From contig JAKPHF010000046.1 of NCBI GenBank assembly GCA_029550525.1, forward strand, positions 107,796 through 171,795: a DNA stretch of 64,000 bases, in the 5' to 3' direction. Below, piece by piece: positions 15,585-23,411 of the stretch. Within the stretch, counting starts at the first letter, position 1; every line of letters begins with the position of its first letter. The notes under the pieces are model-generated. The model saw only the letters and a program-made list of their open reading frames with translations, made no database searches and had not been told where the DNA came from. Position numbers and translations under genes: made by a program. This DNA is from Planctomycetota bacterium (GTDB taxonomy: Bacteria > Planctomycetota > Phycisphaerae > UBA1845 > PWPN01).

Positions 15585-17684
15585 TCATTCTTCCACCATC
15601 TTCTCGAGACCCGACAGGTCGATCGGCTTTTCCTTGGGCTGGCACGGGACCATATGGCCATCGGCCAGGTGGCGGATCGTCTCGGGAATGTCGGGAGCGG
15701 ACCACCCACAGTAAGGTCCGCGCCAGGTCTTGGCCAGCGACTCGAAGAACGCCACCTCGTCCACGCAGTACGGCGCCGGATCCATCAGCCGCGTGCTCTT
15801 CTGCACGCGACCCTCCAGGTTCACGAACGTGCCCTCCCGCTCGGCCCAACTGGCCGTCGGAATCACCACGTGGGCGATGTCCATGACGTCGTGCTCGCGA
15901 GCGATCATGGCCACCACGAAGCTCACCGTCCGCAGCCGCTCCATCCAGTCGCGTTCCCAGGTGGGCTCCTCGTCGCCGAGCACCACGAAGGCGACGTCGG
16001 CGCTCTGCGGCTCGAGCATCCGGATATCCACGCCAGCCGGGCCGAGCAGCCGTGCCCCGGCGCTGTTGGCGCCCATGGACAGTTCCATCAGCCGCCACCG
16101 CCCGGTGGGTGTCTTCTGCCGGCACGCCTTGACCAGGTTCATGGCCGCGGTGATGCCGGCCGAGCCACGGCGGGTGATGCCCCGGCCGCAGAGGATCATC
16201 GGACTCTTCGCGTTAGCGTACAGCTCGGCCGCCCGGCGGATGTCGGCCGCGGGCACGCCCGCCTGCCGCGTGATCTCGTCGTCGTCCAGCGCCCGCAGCT
16301 TCTTCTCGAGCTCCGGCGGCAGCGTCAGCTTGGCCCGGCCCATCTCCCACAGGTACTTGAGCATGGCCGCCAGCACCACCGTGTCCTTGCCCCGCTCGAT
16401 CTGCAGGCTGATGTCCGTCCAGTCGCTGAGCCACGTGTGCCGCGGGTTCACCTTGACCAGCTTGGCCTTGCGATGCAGCACGCCCCGCCGCACGTACGAG
16501 GCGATCACGCCATGCGATCGCTCGAGGTTGCAGCCCAGCAACAGGAACATGTCCGACTCGTCGAGGTCATTCAGACCGGCCAGCGGAGCCAAGCGGTTGT
16601 CCAGGTCGAGGGCCTCCCGCACGCCGGCGGCATCGGCTCGGTCGACGATCGACCACCGAGGGCTGCCCACCACGCGAGTGATGAAGCTCTGACAGGCCGC
16701 CAGCGTCTCCAGCGGCAGCCGCGGGCTGAACAGACCAATGACCCGCGACGGATCATGGTGAATGGGAGCGGTGCTCAGGCGATTCGCGCATTCGCGCACG
16801 ACCTCGTTGAGCGAACGCTTGATCCACTGGGCGCCGCGGCGAGCCTTGATCTCATCGATTCTGCCTCGCTTGGGGTTAACCAGGCCGAAACGGCCACGCT
16901 CGCAGAGCACGCAGTTGCCGTTGGGTCCGCCGGCCGACGTCACGCTGCCGATCTGGCGGTGCCGCACGGACGCGTTGATCCGGCATCCCACGCCGCAACT
17001 GGGGCAGATGGTCTCCGTCAGCTCCAGCGGCAGCCGGCCTTGCCAGTGGGCGCTACGCTTTTCGAACAGAGCCCCCGTCGGGCAAACCGTCACGCACGTG
17101 CCGCACGATACGCACGACGACTCGCCCAGCGGCACACCCTCGTCGGCGATGAGCAGCGTCGCTGAGCCGCGGTGATCGAGATCCAGCACGTGCGCCCCCA
17201 CCCACTGGTCGCACGCCCGGATACACCGCGTGCACAAAATGCAGCGGTTGTGGTCCAGCGCGATCCGCGGATGCGAGTTGTCCACCGGCAGTTGCGGGAA
17301 GAGGTAGTCGTACCGCACATGGTCCATGTGGTGCTCGTACGCCGCGGTCTGCAGCTCGCAATTGCCGCTCCGCGGGCAGAACGGGCAGATGTGATTGCGC
17401 TCGCCGAAGATGAGCTCCAGCGTCTGGCGGCGCAAATCCTCCAGCAGCGGCGTGTGCGTGCGGATGACCATGTTGTTCTCGGCCGGCGTCGTGCAGGCCG
17501 GAACGGGCCGGCGCTGGCCCTGGATCTCCACGATGCACAAGCGGCACGCTCCGATGTCCTTGAGCCCATCGTAGTGACAGAGCGTGGGGACGTGGATGCC
17601 GTTCGCCCGGCAGACCTCCAGGATGGTGGGGCCGGACTCGAGCGTCAATTCCTGGCCGTTGATGGTAACGCGAATCTCGCTCAT
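15585..17684 (-). CDS. hydA: NuoG-like iron-sulfur subunit of the hydrogenase (HydA-like; long form of HoxU)
   Basis: The 699-residue protein has a plant-type [2Fe-2S] domain (Cys36, 47, 50, 64) and a His/Cys cluster site (His98, Cys100, 103, 109). Two [4Fe-4S] ferredoxin sites follow (Cys148/151/154/158 and Cys191/194/197/201), then a formate-dehydrogenase-like region opening with CPSCGVGC (Cys227, 230, 234, 261). HoxU of simple NAD-reducing hydrogenases stops after the ferredoxin part, so this long form is NuoG-like. I see no active-site Cys or Sec motif in the molybdopterin-type region, so it is probably structural, as in NuoG. It should link the small subunit to the NuoF-like subunit. It is not complex I NuoG, since no membrane nuo genes are nearby. 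Confidence 0.85.
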   Translation of the reverse strand: MSEIRVTINGQELTLESGPTILEVCRANGIHVPTLCHYDGLKDIGACRLCIVEIQGQRRPVPACTTPAENNMVIRTHTPLLEDLRRQTLELIFGERNHICPFCPRSGNCELQTAAYEHHMDHVRYDYLFPQLPVDNSHPRIALDHNRCILCTRCIRACDQWVGAHVLDLDHRGSATLLIADEGVPLGESSCVSCGTCVTVCPTGALFEKRSAHWQGRLPLELTETICPSCGVGCRINASVRHRQIGSVTSAGGPNGNCVLCERGRFGLVNPKRGRIDEIKARRGAQWIKRSLNEVVRECANRLSTAPIHHDPSRVIGLFSPRLPLETLAACQSFITRVVGSPRWSIVDRADAAGVREALDLDNRLAPLAGLNDLDESDMFLLLGCNLERSHGVIASYVRRGVLHRKAKLVKVNPRHTWLSDWTDISLQIERGKDTVVLAAMLKYLWEMGRAKLTLPPELEKKLRALDDDEITRQAGVPAADIRRAAELYANAKSPMILCGRGITRRGSAGITAAMNLVKACRQKTPTGRWRLMELSMGANSAGARLLGPAGVDIRMLEPQSADVAFVVLGDEEPTWERDWMERLRTVSFVVAMIAREHDVMDIAHVVIPTASWAEREGTFVNLEGRVQKSTRLMDPAPYCVDEVAFFESLAKTWRGPYCGWSAPDIPETIRHLADGHMVPCQPKEKPIDLSGLEKMVEE

Positions 17685-17758
17685 AACCTTGTCAGTGGCC
17701 GATCCGCCGTTTATCAGTCATAGGCGGAAACCGGCCACATCACTCCTTCCAGTCACAC

Positions 17759-19642
17759 CTACTGCTTGAGGACCGCATCGAACCGGCACACCTCGAAGCA
17801 CTCGCCGCAGTGGACGCACCCGTCCGTCTCGATCCAATACTTGCGCTTGTCGTCGAACTTGTGGATGATCGCCGCGGGGCACGCGCGAGCGCACAATCCG
17901 CAGCCGGTGCACTTGTCGACGTCGATGCTGTAACGCAGGAGCTGACGGCACACGCCGGCCGGGCAGCGATGGTCGCGAATGTGCGCCTCGTACTCCTCGC
18001 GAAAGTGCTGCAGCGTGCTGCGGATGGGATTGGGCGCGGTCATCCCCAAGCCGCACAGGCTGGCCATGGCGGTCACGCCGGCCAGGCCTTCCAGCCGCTC
18101 GAGTTCGTCGGGCCGAGCTTCGCCCCGCGTGATACGGGTGAGCATGTGCAGCATCTGCCGTGTGCCGATGCGGCACGGCGGACACTTGCCGCACGATTCG
18201 TCCACGCAGAAGTCCATGAAAAACCGGGCGACGTCCACCATGCACGAGCTGTCGTCCATGACGATCAGACCGCCCGAACCCATGATGGAGCCGATGGCCT
18301 GCAGCGAGTCGAAGTCCAGCGGCGTGTCCAGATGCTGGGCGGGAATGCAACCGCCCGACGGGCCGCCGGTCTGAGCCGCCTTGAACGTGCGGCCGTTGGG
18401 CACGCCTCCGCCGATGTCGAACACCAGTTGGCGCAGGCTCGTGCCCATGGGCACTTCGACCAGACCCGTGTTGCGAATCTTGCCGGCCAGAGCGAACACC
18501 TTGGTGCCCGGGCTTTTGGGCGTGCCGATCTGGCTGAACCATTTTCCGCCGTTGCGGATGATGGGCGGCACGTTGGCGTACGTCTCGACGTTATTGATGA
18601 TCGTCGGCTTGCCGTACAAGCCCGACTGCGTGGGATACGGTGGACGGGGCTGAGGCATGCCGCGGCGGCCCTCGACCGAGGCCATCAGCGCGGTTTCCTC
18701 GCCGCACACGAACGCGCCAGCTCCCACGCGGATCTCGATATCGAAGCAGTAGTCCGTGCCCAGAATGCGTTCGCCGATCAGATCCTTGTCGCGGGCCTGA
18801 CTGATCGCGGTCTGTAACCGCTTGATGGCCAGCGGATACTCGGCCCGCACGTAGATGAAGCCTTTGCTGGCCCCCGTCGCGTAACCGGCAATAAGCATGC
18901 CTTCCAGCACGCGATGCGGATCGCTTTCCAGGACGCTTCGGTCCATGAAGGCGCCGGGGTCCCCCTCGTCGGCGTTGCAGATCACGTACTTGGTCGGGCC
19001 GGGAGCGGCCGCCAGCATCTGCCACTTAACGCCCGCGGAGAACCCGCCGCCGCCCCGCCCTCGCAGGCCGCTCGCCAGCAGCTCTTCCACCACTTGCTTG
19101 GGGGCCATGCCGCCCAATGCCTTCTGCAAGGCGAGATAGCCGTCGCGAGCGATGTACTCGTCGATGTTCTGCGGGTCGATGAGGCCGGAGTTCTCCAGCA
19201 CGACCTTGAGCTGGTGCTTGAAGAAGGGCATCTCGGCAGCCGTGCGATAGGGCTGCCCGTCCTCGGCCTTGTGGAGCAGATCGGTCACGATCTTGCCGTC
19301 GCGCAAATGCTCTTCGACGATCCGCTTGACGTCCTTCTCCGTCACCTTGACGTACAGGACGGCATCGGGCATCACCTGCACGACCACGCCAAGGTCGCAG
19401 CAGCCCACGCAGCCCGTCTCGATGAGCTTGACGTACTCGCGCAGGCCGCGCTGACCCAGGACCTCCCGAAACGCGGTGGCCACGCTCGCGCAACCGCAAC
19501 TGACACACGCTCCGCCCGCACAGACCAGGACCTCCCGATAGGCGCACGGCGCATCGGGCCGACTCTCCGGCGCCTTCCCCAGCCGCAGAGCGAGCGACGC
19601 TTTCGCTTGCTCCCGCCACTCGTACAGTTCCTTGAGCGTCAT
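17759..19642 (-). CDS. hydB: NuoF-like flavoprotein with N-terminal [2Fe-2S] and C-terminal double ferredoxin domains (HydB-like)
   Basis: The 627-residue protein has a thioredoxin-like [2Fe-2S] domain (Cys41, 46, 78, 82) and a NuoF core with the FMN/NAD(H) loop GRGGGGFSAG at 195-204. The N3-type [4Fe-4S] ligands are Cys484, 487, 490 and 530, and two more [4Fe-4S] sites lie at Cys578/581/584/588 and Cys609/612/615/619. A CPAGVC element (560-565) precedes the last part. This full set is the hallmark of HydB/HndC subunits of electron-bifurcating hydrogenases and is longer than HoxF. It should exchange electrons with NAD(H) and, if bifurcating, with ferredoxin. Its ATG overlaps the stop of the NuoE-like gene (ATGA), which indicates coupling. 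Confidence 0.9.
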   Translation of the reverse strand: MTLKELYEWREQAKASLALRLGKAPESRPDAPCAYREVLVCAGGACVSCGCASVATAFREVLGQRGLREYVKLIETGCVGCCDLGVVVQVMPDAVLYVKVTEKDVKRIVEEHLRDGKIVTDLLHKAEDGQPYRTAAEMPFFKHQLKVVLENSGLIDPQNIDEYIARDGYLALQKALGGMAPKQVVEELLASGLRGRGGGGFSAGVKWQMLAAAPGPTKYVICNADEGDPGAFMDRSVLESDPHRVLEGMLIAGYATGASKGFIYVRAEYPLAIKRLQTAISQARDKDLIGERILGTDYCFDIEIRVGAGAFVCGEETALMASVEGRRGMPQPRPPYPTQSGLYGKPTIINNVETYANVPPIIRNGGKWFSQIGTPKSPGTKVFALAGKIRNTGLVEVPMGTSLRQLVFDIGGGVPNGRTFKAAQTGGPSGGCIPAQHLDTPLDFDSLQAIGSIMGSGGLIVMDDSSCMVDVARFFMDFCVDESCGKCPPCRIGTRQMLHMLTRITRGEARPDELERLEGLAGVTAMASLCGLGMTAPNPIRSTLQHFREEYEAHIRDHRCPAGVCRQLLRYSIDVDKCTGCGLCARACPAAIIHKFDDKRKYWIETDGCVHCGECFEVCRFDAVLKQ

Positions 19643-20160
19643 TTGTATGCCTTCAAAAGCTTCTTGATCTCGTTGCTCTTCAACTGCCCGTGCACGCGGT
19701 CACCCACCATGGCCACCGGAGCCAGCCCACACGCGCCCACGCAGCGAGCGCAGCGAAGACTGAACCGTCCGTCGGCCGTGGTCTGGCCGTTGCGGATTCC
19801 CAATTCCTTCTCGAATGCCCGCAACACCGTTTCAGCCCCCCGCACGTAGCAGGCCGTCCCCGTGCAGACGTTGATCGTGTGCTTGCCCTGCGGCACGCGG
19901 CTGAAGAACGAGTAGAACCCGATCACGCCGTACACCTGGCTGATGGGCAGCCGCAGCTCGTGGGCGATGTACCGGATGACGTCCTCACGCAGGTAGCCGA
20001 ACAGCTCCTGCGCCCGGTGCAGGATCTGGATGAGGGCGTCGGGCGCGCGGTCGTAGAAATCCATGGCCATCTGCAGTTCGGCGAACAGGGCCTGCTCATA
20101 CGGCGCCGCCACCGCCCCGCTTCGGCTGATGCCCTGCTGAATGTTGCTCAGGCTCGTCAT
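19639..20160 (-). CDS. hydC: NuoE-like [2Fe-2S] subunit (HydC/HoxE type)
   Basis: The 173-residue protein has the NuoE fold: a helical N-terminal part (LREDVIRYIAHELRLPISQV) and a thioredoxin-like [2Fe-2S] domain with Cys99, Cys104, Cys140 and Cys144 in CTGTAC and CARCVGAC. It is the electron-transfer partner of the NuoF-like subunit. GAGGA lies eight bases before the ATG. It is the first structural gene of the hydrogenase operon, 588 bases after the Rrf2 regulator gene. Confidence 0.92.
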   Translation of the reverse strand: MTSLSNIQQGISRSGAVAAPYEQALFAELQMAMDFYDRAPDALIQILHRAQELFGYLREDVIRYIAHELRLPISQVYGVIGFYSFFSRVPQGKHTINVCTGTACYVRGAETVLRAFEKELGIRNGQTTADGRFSLRCARCVGACGLAPVAMVGDRVHGQLKSNEIKKLLKAYK

Positions 20161-20748
20161 TGTGTACGTCCTCAGTCAGGACTCCGTTACATCTTTCACA
20201 AATTGCTGCGAAGGCAATCCATCCCCCGCGTGTGCTCGTTCAGTCCCCTGCTGTATATCGGGTAATTCCAGTCCGTCAGTATCGGCGACTTTGAACCGCC
20301 GCGAGCGGCCGGCGGCAGGAAGGACCCACAAAACGGTAAGTCTAAAGCCGCACACGATATCTGGCAAGACAAGCCCATCCGCGGCGCTTCCACCGGGCCG
20401 ATAACCGGCCCGGCTCCGATCAGCACTCACTCGGAACTAGGCAACCCCCATGCCGAACCCGCGTCGGCCGGTTTCCGGAGCATCTGCCCCACAAAGCCTC
20501 GTGTGCAGGTGAAGGAAATTCGGGATCTGTTCACGAGCAGGTCGTTTCTCGAGGCTTGGTTCGTTAATCGGGCGCGAAGCCGCCTGGCTGAGGAACGAAC
20601 GGCTTGCCGTGGCGGCGCTGCCGTTGGCCATTTGCCGAGGCGCTCGGGTCATCTGCCCCGCCCTCTCCGCACGCGCGTGGAGGACCGATCGCGAGGCTGG
20701 CGCGAGGTCCGTCCTATTCGGACGCCACAAAAGACGGTGCTTGGATGC
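20161..20748. other. Control region between the Rrf2 regulator and the hydrogenase operon
   Basis: No gene is visible in these 588 bases. A strong hairpin, CCGGGCCG and CGGCCCGG around five bases, lies at 20393-20413. Read on the minus strand, two imperfect direct repeats of the form GGnCTnGnnTTnCCnGATAT lie about 105 bases apart (near 20265 and 20370). They could be operator sites, though no clear promoter was identified for the operon. Confidence 0.4.
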
Positions 20749-21186
20749 TTACTTGGCGTTGGAGTTCTTGGCGGCTTCGATCTCGTGCTCTTTGGCCACC
20801 AGTTGGGCGATGGTGGTGTCGTCGAGCAGGCTGCGGAATGCTTCCTTGACCGGCCGCCACTGATCGTGCATGGCACAGGGGTTCTCGTCCGTGCACTTGG
20901 CATGGCCGAGCGGGCAGCGGCTGCGGGCAGGGATATCGTCGAATGGCTTGACCACGTCGATCAACTTCAACTTGTTGGCCCGCCGCTTCAGCCGGAAGCC
21001 GCCCCCGATGCCTCGGGTCGACGTGAGCACACCCGCATGGACAAGATCCCGCAGGACCTTGGAGAGGTATTTGTTGGGGATGTGGCCCTTGCTGGAGATC
21101 TCACGGGCCAGAACCGGCCGCTCTTCCTCGACCTTGGCAATGGCGACCACCGCTCGAAGTGCGTATTCAGCAGTCTTGCTCAGCAC
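20749..21186 (-). CDS. Rrf2-family regulator with three-cysteine Fe-S motif
   Basis: The 145-residue protein begins MLSKTAEYALRAVVAIA, the usual Rrf2 start, with a winged helix-turn-helix over the first 75 residues (the wing carries STRGIGGGFRL). Cys91, Cys98 and Cys104 are spaced as in Rrf2 proteins that bind a [2Fe-2S] cluster (IscR, NsrR and relatives). Such proteins sense oxygen, NO or Fe-S status. The start is GTG with GAGAGGG upstream and a good promoter at 21245-21273. Its position just ahead of an oxygen-sensitive, Fe-S-rich hydrogenase operon on the same strand suggests it controls that operon. This is inference. Confidence 0.88.
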   Translation of the reverse strand: MLSKTAEYALRAVVAIAKVEEERPVLAREISSKGHIPNKYLSKVLRDLVHAGVLTSTRGIGGGFRLKRRANKLKLIDVVKPFDDIPARSRCPLGHAKCTDENPCAMHDQWRPVKEAFRSLLDDTTIAQLVAKEHEIEAAKNSNAK

Positions 21187-21540
21187 GGTGAAACCCTCTC
21201 AGACCGGCAACCGATGCTTGGTTATTTGCCCATATTCAGGTAGAACTATAGCGCACGGGCCTGTACCGAGCAAGAGGCTTTCTACATTAATCTGATTTTT
21301 TCATCTTTAAAGCGTCGCCGGGGCGGCACAACACGACCTCGCGAGATTGCACCAGGGTTGTCCCGTATCCGAATCAGACCCCGAAGCGGCTTGGCTTTGC
21401 GCAGACGCGAGCCGATGGTAAGGGAGCTCCAGCCTGTATGGGTGAACCGTATTCCGTACTCCGGCCTGATGGAGAACCGGCACCCGCCTCGAGATCGAAA
21501 CACTATTCCAACCGACGCCTTTCGACGTCAGGAGGAGAAG
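21187..21540. other. Divergent intergenic region between rrf2-type gene and SGNH hydrolase
   Basis: The 354 bases hold the minus-strand promoter of the Rrf2 gene. Between its -10 and the start codon is an A/T-rich stretch (near 21219-21243) where an operator for autoregulation would fit. On the plus side only the ribosome-binding site AGGAGG before 21541 stands out. Confidence 0.4.
21245..21273 (-). promoter_or_regulatory. Promoter of the Rrf2-type regulator
   Basis: TTGCTC, a 17-base spacer and TATAGT on the minus strand lie about 60 bases before the GTG start. The same -35 word TTGCTC occurs in the sulfatase promoter at 41003-41031. Confidence 0.6.
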
Positions 21541-22308
21541 ATGTCTGCTGAGCTGCTGCGAAATGAACTCATCGTCATCCTGGGTCTGGCCGTGACTGCG
21601 GTGGCGAGCGAACCGGCTACGCAACCGGCCAGCCGCCCCGCCGCGATCGACTGGGCGAAGCACTACTACCGGCGGGTCGAGCAGTTCGAACGGGAAAACC
21701 GCGAGAAGCGAAACATCGTCCTCGTCGGCTCGTCACACATCGAAGGCTTCATGCAGGATCGCCTCCTGCCCGGGCGGAGGATCGTCAACCGCGGCATCTC
21801 GTCAGATCGAATCGGGATCGGCGAGCGCGGCGTCCTGCACCGGTTGGAGCAGTCCGTATTCGACTGCAACCCCGGCATCGTCTTTCTCGAAAACGGTGTG
21901 AATGACCTGGGTGAGTTGTGGCGGCACGGCACGCCCAGCCTCGATGAGATCGAAGCCTGCTACCGCGAGGTCGTCCGCCGCATCCGCGAGCGGCGTCCCG
22001 ACGTGAAGCTCGTCATCGTCGGCCTGTTCCCCACGCGCGACCGCTTCGCCGGACTGAAGCCACTGATCGTGCAGTTCAACGCACGACTCGAGAAGATCGC
22101 GGCTGATTTCGGCTGCCCCTTCATGGACGTGTATGCACCCTTTGCTGACGATCAGGGCCTGCTCCGGCAAGACCTGTCGCGTGATGGCCTGCACCTCACC
22201 GATGCGGGCTATCGGCTCTGGGCCGACATGATCGATCGGACGCTGACGCAACTCGGTGCAGACCAGTTGAGCGCTGCCGGTTCACCCACCAGCCGTTCTG
22301 CCCGATAG
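21541..22308 (+). CDS. Exported SGNH/GDSL-type hydrolase
   Basis: The 255-residue protein starts MSAELLRNELIVILG with AGGAGG just upstream; the open frame extends 61 codons further but that part has no support. A signal-like stretch ends near residue 23. SGNH blocks are seen as VGSSHIEG (nucleophile probably Ser65, with GSS for GDS), NRGISSD, ENGVNDLG and DGLHLTDAGY (Asp/His). The family removes acetyl or acyl groups from lipids and sugars. A role as carbohydrate esterase is plausible in this polysaccharide-degrading organism, but the substrate is unknown. Confidence 0.85.
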   Translation: MSAELLRNELIVILGLAVTAVASEPATQPASRPAAIDWAKHYYRRVEQFERENREKRNIVLVGSSHIEGFMQDRLLPGRRIVNRGISSDRIGIGERGVLHRLEQSVFDCNPGIVFLENGVNDLGELWRHGTPSLDEIEACYREVVRRIRERRPDVKLVIVGLFPTRDRFAGLKPLIVQFNARLEKIAADFGCPFMDVYAPFADDQGLLRQDLSRDGLHLTDAGYRLWADMIDRTLTQLGADQLSAAGSPTSRSAR

Positions 22309-22340
22309 CTTGGCCTTGGAGAACGGGCGTCAGCGTTGTT

Positions 22341-22507
22341 GGGCGAGCGTCTCGCCTGCCTTTATTTCTGCTGACGGCTTGTGCATGTCCGGCGTGCCGG
22401 TTGTGGTGCAGGCATCCGCGCCTGCGGCCTATGCACGCTGGAAGCGTGCACCACAACAAGCCGGCAATGCATGATTGTCCGCGTTCGAGGCGGGCGGGAC
22501 GCTCGCA
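22341..22507. repeat. A-B-A composite palindromic repeat
   Basis: A degenerate family A hairpin (22341-22361) is followed by a 56-base family B element (22401-22456, bounded by TTGTGGTGC and GCACCACAA) and a second degenerate A copy (22488-22507). The B copy is in the same orientation as the one at 50930-50981 but has a different first hairpin loop. Confidence 0.75.
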
Positions 22508-22513
22508 CCCCGG

Positions 22514-23083
22514 TCACAGCGACAGGGTATCCTCGATGTTCAACCCACGACGAGAGGCCATCTCCCGTCCGACGTCGGCGAGTTCACGACTGTCCAGCAA
22601 ACGGCCGGCTGCCGGAAAGACTTCCGCGTCTTCAAGATGAATGTGTTCGGCGTAGGCCTGCTCGAGCGCTTCGATGTGTTCGAGCAGTTCTCGCGTTTCG
22701 TCGGCGGCCAGATGATTCCGCTCGAGCCATTGCCGCCCGAGTCGCTCCACAACGTCGTGGCCGCCCCGAACCGCCTGGTGATCATGCTCCAGGCGGGATA
22801 CCACGGCCATGAGTGCAGGATCCTGACCGGCAGACGTGCTCCTGAGCCGCGGAAAGAGCGACTCTTCCTCATCGGCGGTGTGGTTGGGCGCAGCGACCCG
22901 GAAGTATCGAAGCGCCGACTCCAGCGCCCGGCGGCTCTCAGGGTCCAGCTCGCCCCCCTGCAGTGTCCTGGTCACGTGGGCCAGGATGCCCAAGAACCGC
23001 TCGATGCGACGATGGCAATCGGATAAGAGGCGTAACGGCTCATCGAATCCGGCATCGGGCCGGCCGCCGATCTGAATAGGCAC
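22514..23083 (-). CDS. Hemerythrin-like HHE-domain protein
   Basis: The 189-residue all-helical protein has the metal-ligand pattern of HHE hemerythrin domains: CHRRIE near the start, NHTADEEESLFP, LEHDHQAV, and HIHLEDAEVFP near the end. A diiron centre is expected. Such proteins bind oxygen or take part in the response to NO and Fe-S damage. The start is GTG with GGGAGG five bases upstream. It is a single gene, convergent with the SGNH hydrolase. Confidence 0.85.
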   Translation of the reverse strand: MPIQIGGRPDAGFDEPLRLLSDCHRRIERFLGILAHVTRTLQGGELDPESRRALESALRYFRVAAPNHTADEEESLFPRLRSTSAGQDPALMAVVSRLEHDHQAVRGGHDVVERLGRQWLERNHLAADETRELLEHIEALEQAYAEHIHLEDAEVFPAAGRLLDSRELADVGREMASRRGLNIEDTLSL

Positions 23084-23411
23084 GTGAACCTCCCGACGTT
23101 TTCGAGGCCGAGTCTCGCTCGGCCGGTCCGCACCGTCCGCACGAAACCCGATAACTCACTCCTCCGGCGATGGTAAGCCGCCTGATGGCGACCGCCCACC
23201 TTCGTCCGGTCCGCAGGTCCGCATGGCGGCCTTCTTCCCGGCGATCGAGGACCGCCCCGCCCGCCCGTTTTCCAGGCCGTTGGCCCGCTTTCTGGACAAA
23301 TCCATCGACACTCGTAACCGTTCGCGGTACAATCACGAGTGCATCTCTGATTCGCACCTTCGCGAGACGACGTGCTTCACATCTGCAGCCCTCGGCACGG
23401 GAGGACACATC
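23084..23411. other. Divergent intergenic region
   Basis: These 328 bases separate the minus-strand hemerythrin gene from the plus-strand zinc-ribbon gene. Apart from ribosome-binding sites at each end I see no repeat, RNA gene or clear promoter. Confidence 0.4.

Noticed and set aside
15585..20160. Complex I (nuoEFG) operon
   Set aside because: There are no membrane or nuoBCDI genes, and [NiFe] small and large subunits plus a hydrogenase protease follow directly.
22341..22507. CRISPR array or phage attachment site
   Set aside because: The repeats are palindromic, irregularly spaced and scattered over many gaps, with no cas or integrase gene nearby.
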